The notes below the pieces were generated by a model. That model did not search any database. It saw only the letters and a program-made list of their open reading frames with translations, and was not told the DNA's origin. Source: Imbricaverruca yamaguchii (lineage: Eukaryota; Arthropoda; Thecostraca; Neoverrucidae). From it: a stretch of 64,000 nt of DNA. Within the stretch, counting starts at the first letter, position 1, and the number at the start of each line of letters is the position of its first letter. The stretch is from NCBI GenBank assembly GCA_034440575.1, contig JAOTOL010001087.1:99501-163500 (forward strand). The letters run 5' to 3'. The position numbers were made by a program, and so were the translations under genes. Of the stretch, positions 57,740 to 64,000 are shown one piece after another.

Positions 57740-60700
57740 CCATTCCTTAATGCATCAAATGTCTACGATTTAATAGACGTGTGGGGCAATACAAATTAGG
57801 AAATCTGAAATGCGCGTGGAGCAAAGAAAAATGACTGTCAGACGACTAGACATGCTTTTTTCTCCAGTAGTAATTTGTCTCAGCTAATACAGGATATGCC
57901 CATAATGATAGCATACCGCAAACCTATGGCATAGTCTGGCTATACTACAAACTCAATTATAGTCCCAAGGCCCTGTCTGTGGATGATAAACGAATATCTA
58001 TTTGTGCCCGAACCTCACCGTTATTCCCACGTCATCTCTGAGGTTACTGTCACAACAGGCATGATGAAAGCCACAGATGGTGACCCGAGGCAAGACTCCT
58101 GAGCTAACCTGAGGTCGTACCTAAGTACACCAGAGATCCATATGAAAAAGTGGCAATTAATATGTGGCGGGGCATGTGAACGGTAGTCTAACCTTGCAAC
58201 ACAGTACCATATTGCACCGGGCAGCAGTTCGTCGACATCAGGAAAACGAAAACCACACCTTCGCGTCCTCTGACTTGGTCATGTTGTCAAGCTAAGACAG
58301 TGTGGCTCGTTTTCGATTCCTCCAAAACGGTTGTGGAATGACCATTGTTGTTTGGGGCTGAGATAATGGCTACTCTGCTAACGCAACTTCCATCTCACCC
58401 ACAGCCTATGGCGACCGGCGTAGTAATCGGACCCGCCCGGCAAGCGACCACCTGCAGGCCAGGAGTTGCCGGCGCTGCGTGTGTAGCTATCACGACAAAC
58501 GATGGCAGATCACCTCTAATTGGGGTCTCTCCGTGCCCATCAGACTCTGAACCCGCTACCAGTCCTATTTACTGCGCAATTGAAAGCAGTTAGGCACTCG
58601 TAATCCTTTGTGGTTTGTTTGTTTGTACACTTACAATTGAAGCTATTGAAACCGATAGGAGCGTTGTGTTTTTAACTGTGTTTAGATTGCCTTTTCAGAG
58701 GTTCAGTGGCACTGATATAGGAGCAAGGTGCTGGCGGCAAAGGCTAAAGCAAGCCAGCTCGATAAAGGCTAGATATGCTCTTTTTATCATTCGATTGCTT
58801 TCATGCATTGTCATTGGGCGCTTAACCAAACATTGATCGTTGTCTCCAGTCGCACATAGACCCCTGCCTGCAGGGGGTGGAGTAAGCATAGAACGCATTC
58901 CCTGGATATGATTCCTTTTCAGCGTGTTATTGACATGGAATACACGGTCGGGAAGACTCATCATGATGGAATTTAGTCGAACGTGCGCTATGGGAGCCTT
59001 TGTTTCTTTTTTCTTTTTTCGTATGTCACAGGTCTAAAGGAACTGAGCTCGAACTTGCGGAACACTGGTATATCAGGGGTCACTGGGCGCACTTTAAAAC
59101 TTCACACGACAATCAACTGCTCCGTGGTGTACGACCTCAGAGGTCACAGGTCATGGTCAAACACTGAAGCGGGCATCCTTGCTGCTCACTATGCTAGCAT
59201 GCTAGTAACATGGAAGGTAACAATACATAAAAGGTTTTTTTTTCTCAAAATAATCAAATAAAGCTATATCTGCGGTGCGCGGACGTCACTATCAGATATT
59301 ATCCTCAAGGTCACAGGTTAGGATGGCTTAAGTGAAGCTGTTGGATTATTTGAATATTCAATCCAGCAAATATAAGGTCAATTGGAGTGCATTGAATGAA
59401 AATCGATGACCTCATACCGTGTAACCCCGGGGCACATGGGGTGTTTGTTTTGTTTCAGGTCAAACATGTGACCACTTTCTTTCTTTCTTGGAATTTCGTC
59501 CTTGAACTTTCTTCACTTTCTTGAACACCATGCTAATACCATAGAATGCCGATCACTATGCTAACGGCATATAATGCTCTCCGAAAGCAGGAGGTAGCAA
59601 GCCTGTCGAGATGATGCAGTTGACCTACCCCTCCCCTCCCCTTGGCGCCGGTCTGCGTTGGCAGTCTCAGCGGGAGCGGCCGCCGCGCCACCTGGCGGTC
59701 GTCCGGCCGCCGGCTCTGGCGATTCGTGACATTTGGGTGGCCATAACTGATATATATTTTGGTTCATCACCTGTAGTTTGGTACCCGTGTGTTTGATGAT
59801 GTGTTCCGTCGCACATATCGGGTGTATTGATCACGTTAGAAGTAGGGAAATATTACCTGAAAAAGTAGTGAACAACTTTTTGTCAATTTGGATAGTTTTC
59901 AATTTCATATAACCATGTGTATCAATATTCCGACAGAAAGAGGAATGCTTTCAGCCTGCATACGAAATGATATGTTGGCATCTCAATATACATTTCGGCA
60001 ACTTTTTCCCAAGCGTATCATTTCACGAGTCAAAAGTCGGGAAAATGAGGTAATTGACGATACTTGCGACTGACGACTTGTAATATTCTTTATATTTGTC
60101 AGTGTCACAAACTAGCATGAGGAAAGAAAGAGATTATCGGGTAAAACCCTGTTCCGGTCTCGGGGAATTGGGGAGAATTCGTCGGACTGCAGGGGGAGAG
60201 GGCACCATTAATCTCTGGTCTTATGAACAGCTGGCTGCCTGTCATTAATCGTACCTATATTCGGATTCGTATGAATATCGGAGTGAAAACTTTCTCCTCC
60301 TCCGATGCAGATCGGTGAATAAAGATTAGCTTGCTTAGATGGGCCTGAGTGTGCTTAGGTTTGCCTGAGCTTGCTTAGATTTTCCTGAAAGTTGAGTCAA
60401 ACAACCTCCAAGCGCCACACAGTCTCGACGCATTCCTGCACGTCCTCTCGTGCCCAGCTTTTGCTGAAGCCGCACATTCCTCCCTGACGTGTCCACGGCC
60501 AAGGTTGTGAAGTACAGGTAAGCTCGGCCGGCATCCAATGCCAGCAATCGTGTTCGGCAGTGGCGTGACGTCACTGGTGAGCGACATCTGTCAAGCGTCA
60601 GTCGCGGTGCATGACGCGACACAATTAACCACCGGAAATAATGCAGGATTAATGACGATGATCCACATCGTTTTCTTTCGCGGCACGCGCCAGCTTTCTC

Positions 60701-61345
60701 CCGGCCAGTAGTCTCGCGCTAATTTCAGCGGACGGCGACGGTGAGGTATGACTCTCCAGGGAGCGGAGATCTGAGCACGTGAGCACGCTATACAACACTC
60801 GTTTCAGCTGTTTAAGATGTGAACCATGCAATTTTGATGCCAATTTGTTGGAGCTGTTGCAACTGCATACGCAGTTTTTGGGTCCTAATATCACAAGAGG
60901 CACAGCTTTCGGGATTGAAATGCTTTAGAGGAAATTATAATTAGTGTACAATATAGGTCCTGTCGGGATAATGTAGTCGAAATATAGGGAAATATCTTTG
61001 AATTTCACCCTGAATGATCATATTTCACTTGATTGATGTATAATGTATCGTTCGTTATACCACTATTTTCCCATTTTGTCTCTCGAGCAATGCATACGGT
61101 GATATGCTGTCACCTTTCATCACTGGTGCACATTCGTCTGATATCGGTCACCATGTGGCTAATGTGTAGATGGTGCACACGGTGTGACGTCATTACTGAG
61201 TGGTTGGTCACGTGACACACAACAGCATCTCGCTGTGGCCGTGAATGCGCACCATTGCGCAGTGAGGACTTCATCTTTCTGCCAAATGAGGCCATAATTG
61301 CACGGTATGAAAGTCGTCAGTCCACAGAGTAGCAAGCTTGTCAGT
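57740..61345. other. Single-copy DNA; no gene called
   Basis: AGGTCA-rich stretches at 59040-59160 and 59300-59420 (TCAGAGGTCACAGGTCATGG) look like decayed family 1 element. Minus frames at 60622-60335 and 60903-60649 are coding-like in composition (GRAYLYFTTLAVDTSGRN; SARLLAGRKLARAAKENDVD) but have no domain and conflicting splice signals. Confidence 0.3.
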
Positions 61346-62040
61346 GGGCTGAATGGTCAGTGTAGAACGCTGAATGATCAGTGTAGAACGCTGAATGATC
61401 AGTGTAGAACGATGAATGGCCAGCATAGAGCGATTGAATTGTCAGTATAGGAAGTTAAATGGTTAGTGTAGACCGCTGAATAGTTAGTGTATATCGCTGA
61501 ATGGTTAGTGTAGATCGCTGAATGGTTAGTGTAGACCGCTGAATGGTTAGTGTAGACCGCTGAATGGTTAGTGTAGACCGCTGAATGGTTAGTGTATACC
61601 GCTGAATGGTTAGTGTAGACCGCTGAATGGTTAGTGTAGACCGCTGAATGGTTAGTGTAGACCGCTGAATGGTTAGTGTAGACCGCTGAATGGTTAGTGT
61701 AGATCGCTGAATGGTTAGTGTAGACCGCTGAATGGTTAGTGTAGACCGCTGAATGGTTAGTGTAGACCGCTGAATGGTTAGTGTAGATCGCTGAATGGTT
61801 AGTGTAGGCCGCTGAATGGTTAGTGTAGATCGCTGAATAGTTGGTGTGGACCGCTGCATGGTTAGTGTAGGCCGCTGAATGGTTAGTGTAGATCGCTGAA
61901 TGGTTAGTGTAGACCGCTGAATGGTTAGTGTAGACCGCTGAATGGTTAGTGTAGACCGCTGAATGGTTAGTGTAGACCGCTGAATGGTTAGTGTAGATCG
62001 CTGAATGGCTAGTGTAGACCTCTGAATGGGGGGCGTGAAA
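61346..62040. repeat. 21-bp minisatellite, block 1
   Basis: CTGAATGGTTAGTGTAGACC plus G, about 33 units, with TAGATCG and TATACCG variants. Confidence 0.97.
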
Positions 62041-63029
62041 CGCTAAATGATCAGTGTAGAGCGATTGAATGACCAGTATAGAGCACTTTAATGGTCAGAA
62101 TAGAGCGCTGAATAGTCAGTGTAGAGCGAAGAATGGTCAGCATAGGGCGCTGCATGGTCAGTGTAGAGCGCTGCAAGATCAGTGTAGAGCGCTGCATGGT
62201 CAGTGTAGAGCACTGCATGGTCAGTGTAGAGCGCTGCATGGTCAGTGTAGAGCGCTGCAAGATCAGTGTAGAGCGCTGCATGGTCAGTGTAGAGCGCTGC
62301 ATGGTCAGTGTAGAGCACTGCATGGTCAGTGTAGAGCGCTGCAAGATCAGTGTAGAGCGCTGCATGGTCAGTGTAGAGCGCTGCAAGATCAGTGTAGAGC
62401 GCTGCATGGTCAGTGTAGAGCACTGCATGGTCAGTGTAGAGCACTGCATGGTCAGTGTAGAGCGCTGCATGGTCAGTGTAGAGCGCTGCATGGTCAGTGT
62501 AGAGCGCTGCATGGTCAGTGTAGAGCACTGCATGGTCAGCATAGGGCGCTGCATGGTCAGTGTAGAGCGCTGCAAGATCAGTGCAGAGCGCTGCAAGATC
62601 AGTGTAGAGCGCTGCATGGTCAGTGTAGAGCACTGCATGGTCAGTGTAGAGCGCTGCATGGTCAGTGTAGAGCGCTGCATGGTCAGCATAGGGCGCTGCA
62701 TGGTCAGTGTAGAGCGCTGCAAGATCAGTGTAGAGCACTGCATGGTCAGTGTAGAGCACTGCATGGTCAGTGTAGAGCACTGCATGGTCAGTGTAGAGCG
62801 CTGCAAGATCAGTGTAGAGCGCTGCATGGTCAGTGTAGAGCACTGCATGGTCAGTGTAGAGCGCTGCAAGATCAGTGTAGAGCGCTGCATGGTCAGTGTA
62901 GAGCACTGCATGGTCAGTGTAGAGCACTGCATGGTCAGTGTAGAGCGCTGCATGGTAAGCATAGGGCACTGCATGGTCAGTGTAGAGCGCTGCATGGTCA
63001 GTGTAGAGCGCTGCATGGTCAGCATAGAG
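62041..63029. repeat. 21-bp minisatellite, block 2
   Basis: CTGCATGGTCAGTGTAGAGC plus G, intermixed with CTGCAAGATCAGTGTAGAGC units and AGCATAGGGCG variants; about 45 units. A few mixed units at 62041-62130 join it to block 1. Confidence 0.97.
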
Positions 63030-63690
63030 CGCTGAATAGTTGGTGCAGAGCGCTGGATAGTTGGTGCAGAGCGCTGAATAGTTGGTGTAGAGCGCTGAAT
63101 AGTTGGTGCAGAGCGCTGAATAGTTGGTGCAGAGCACTGAACAGTTGGTGCAGAGCGCTGAATAGTTGGTGCAGAGCGCTGAATAGTTGGTGTAGAGCGC
63201 TGAATAGTTGGTGCAGAGCGCTGAATAGTTGGTGCAGAGCGCTGAATAGTTGGTGCAGAGCGCTGAATAGTTGGTGCAGGGCGCTGAATAGTTGGTGTAG
63301 AGCGCTGAATAGTTGGTGCAGAGCGCTGAATAGTTGGTGCAGAGCGCTGAATAGTTGGTGCAGAGCGCTGAATAGTTGGTGCAGAGCGCTGAGTAGTTGG
63401 TGCAGAGCGCTGAATAGTTGGTGCAGAGCGCTGAATAGTTGGTGCAGGGCGCTGAATAGTTGGTGCAGAGCGCTGAATAGTTGGTGCAGAGCGCTGAATA
63501 GTTGGTGCAGAGCGCTAAATAGTTGGTGCAGAGCGCTGAATAGTTGGTGGAGAGCGCTGAATAGTTGGTGCAGAGCGCTGAATAGTTGGTGCAGAGCGCT
63601 GAATAGTTGGTGCAGAGCGCTGAATAGTTGGTGCAGAGCTCTGAATAGTTGGTGCAGAGCGCTGAATAGCTGGTGCAGAGCGTCGCCAGG
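63030..63690. repeat. 21-bp minisatellite, block 3
   Basis: CTGAATAGTTGGTGCAGAGC plus G, about 31 units, more uniform than blocks 1 and 2. A false plus frame of 547 codons (RALHGQC, then RALNSWC) spans blocks 2 and 3 because 21 is a multiple of 3. Confidence 0.97.
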
Positions 63691-64000
63691 ACAGCCGGCT
63701 TTCGGTGGGTAATGATATGCTTCTAAACTGTTAAAACCTCTTCCAACAATTTAAGTCGAGTTCCTTACGTTGACTTAACATGACCTCTGGTGACCTCAAA
63801 ATCGGCCAACGTGCAGGTGTAAAGCGTGCTTCTGGTTTTCCATGACTAGCGCTTTCCAAAGGTCGTTTGCATTTTATCTTGGCTTGCGTAAATCGGAAGC
63901 TAATGCTGAGGACGGGGTGCCCTCAGGACCCTCGCCCGGTCTGGAAAAGTAGGGTTTGCCGGTCCCCCGGCGGTGGTGAACTGTTGCAGCGTAACTGTGC
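63691..64000. other. No gene recognised
   Basis: Contains TGACTTAACATGACC and TGGTGACCTC motifs like those in the TIR elements; no coding frame is supported. Confidence 0.3.

Noticed and set aside
60440..60520. Plus-strand exon between CCTCTCGTGCCCAG and TACAG/GTAAGC
   Set aside because: Splice signals are good but all three frames stop inside; at best an untranslated exon, and the minus strand has a longer open frame.

Overview
The window is nuclear DNA of an animal, most likely a marine invertebrate. The support is GT-AG intron signals, secreted Cys-rich exons of PAN/apple and fibrinogen-like type, APE-type non-LTR retrotransposon remnants and a tRNA-derived SINE. There are no bacterial gene signals: no operons, no ribosome binding sites and no ordinary long genes. 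The species cannot be told from the sequence. By my count roughly 23 of the 64 kb (about a third) is tandem repeat, in more than 30 arrays with units from 2 to 155 bp. Almost every long open reading frame (up to 1463 codons) is an artefact of stop-free repeat units.

Real coding sequence is sparse and all on the minus strand. (1) Positions 565-1 hold the first exon of a secreted protein: signal peptide, PAN-like Cys module, then the start of a fibrinogen-like domain, running off the left edge. (2) Positions 55495-52683 hold three exons whose phases agree, joined by GT-AG introns of about 2.06 kb and 123 bp; every splice junction seen touches a tandem array. (3) Positions 28307-28026 hold a Cys-rich exon behind a very long pyrimidine tract, ending against a 28-bp minisatellite. 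(4) Positions 32750-32540 hold a PAN-like exon related in pattern to gene 1, again against a minisatellite. I recognise no function beyond extracellular Cys-rich modules.

Mobile DNA: two copies of a TTAR-terminated element rich in AGGTCA motifs (858-2760 and 10133-11102, in opposite orientation); a 1.15-kb TTAA-terminated element with a 365-bp internal tandem duplication (29801-30952); two SINE copies (6401-6590, 24376-24551); and four degenerate LINE pieces. Two of the LINE pieces (about 14669-13764 and 12115-11640) look like the 5' and 3' parts of one minus-strand ORF2, with a 155-bp satellite where the reverse transcriptase core should be. A third (4335-3667) has the endonuclease joined directly to the ORF2 C-terminus.

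Layout: 0.6-4.5 kb mobile elements; 4.9-9.7 kb small arrays, SINE and a 31/35-bp array; 10-14.7 kb element copy B and the LINE/satellite composite; 16.8-21 kb PstI-type 11-bp, 44-bp and 50-bp arrays; 24-28 kb second SINE and 17-bp and 28-bp arrays; 29.8-36 kb TTAA element and 34-, 11- and 79-bp arrays; 38.6-46.9 kb 46-, 20-, 24-, 58/60- and 9-bp arrays; 48.3-52.6 kb a 30-bp array of about 140 copies; 52.7-56.3 kb the exon cluster; 56.6-57.7 kb an AT-rich LINE fragment; 61.3-63.7 kb three consecutive 21-bp array blocks.
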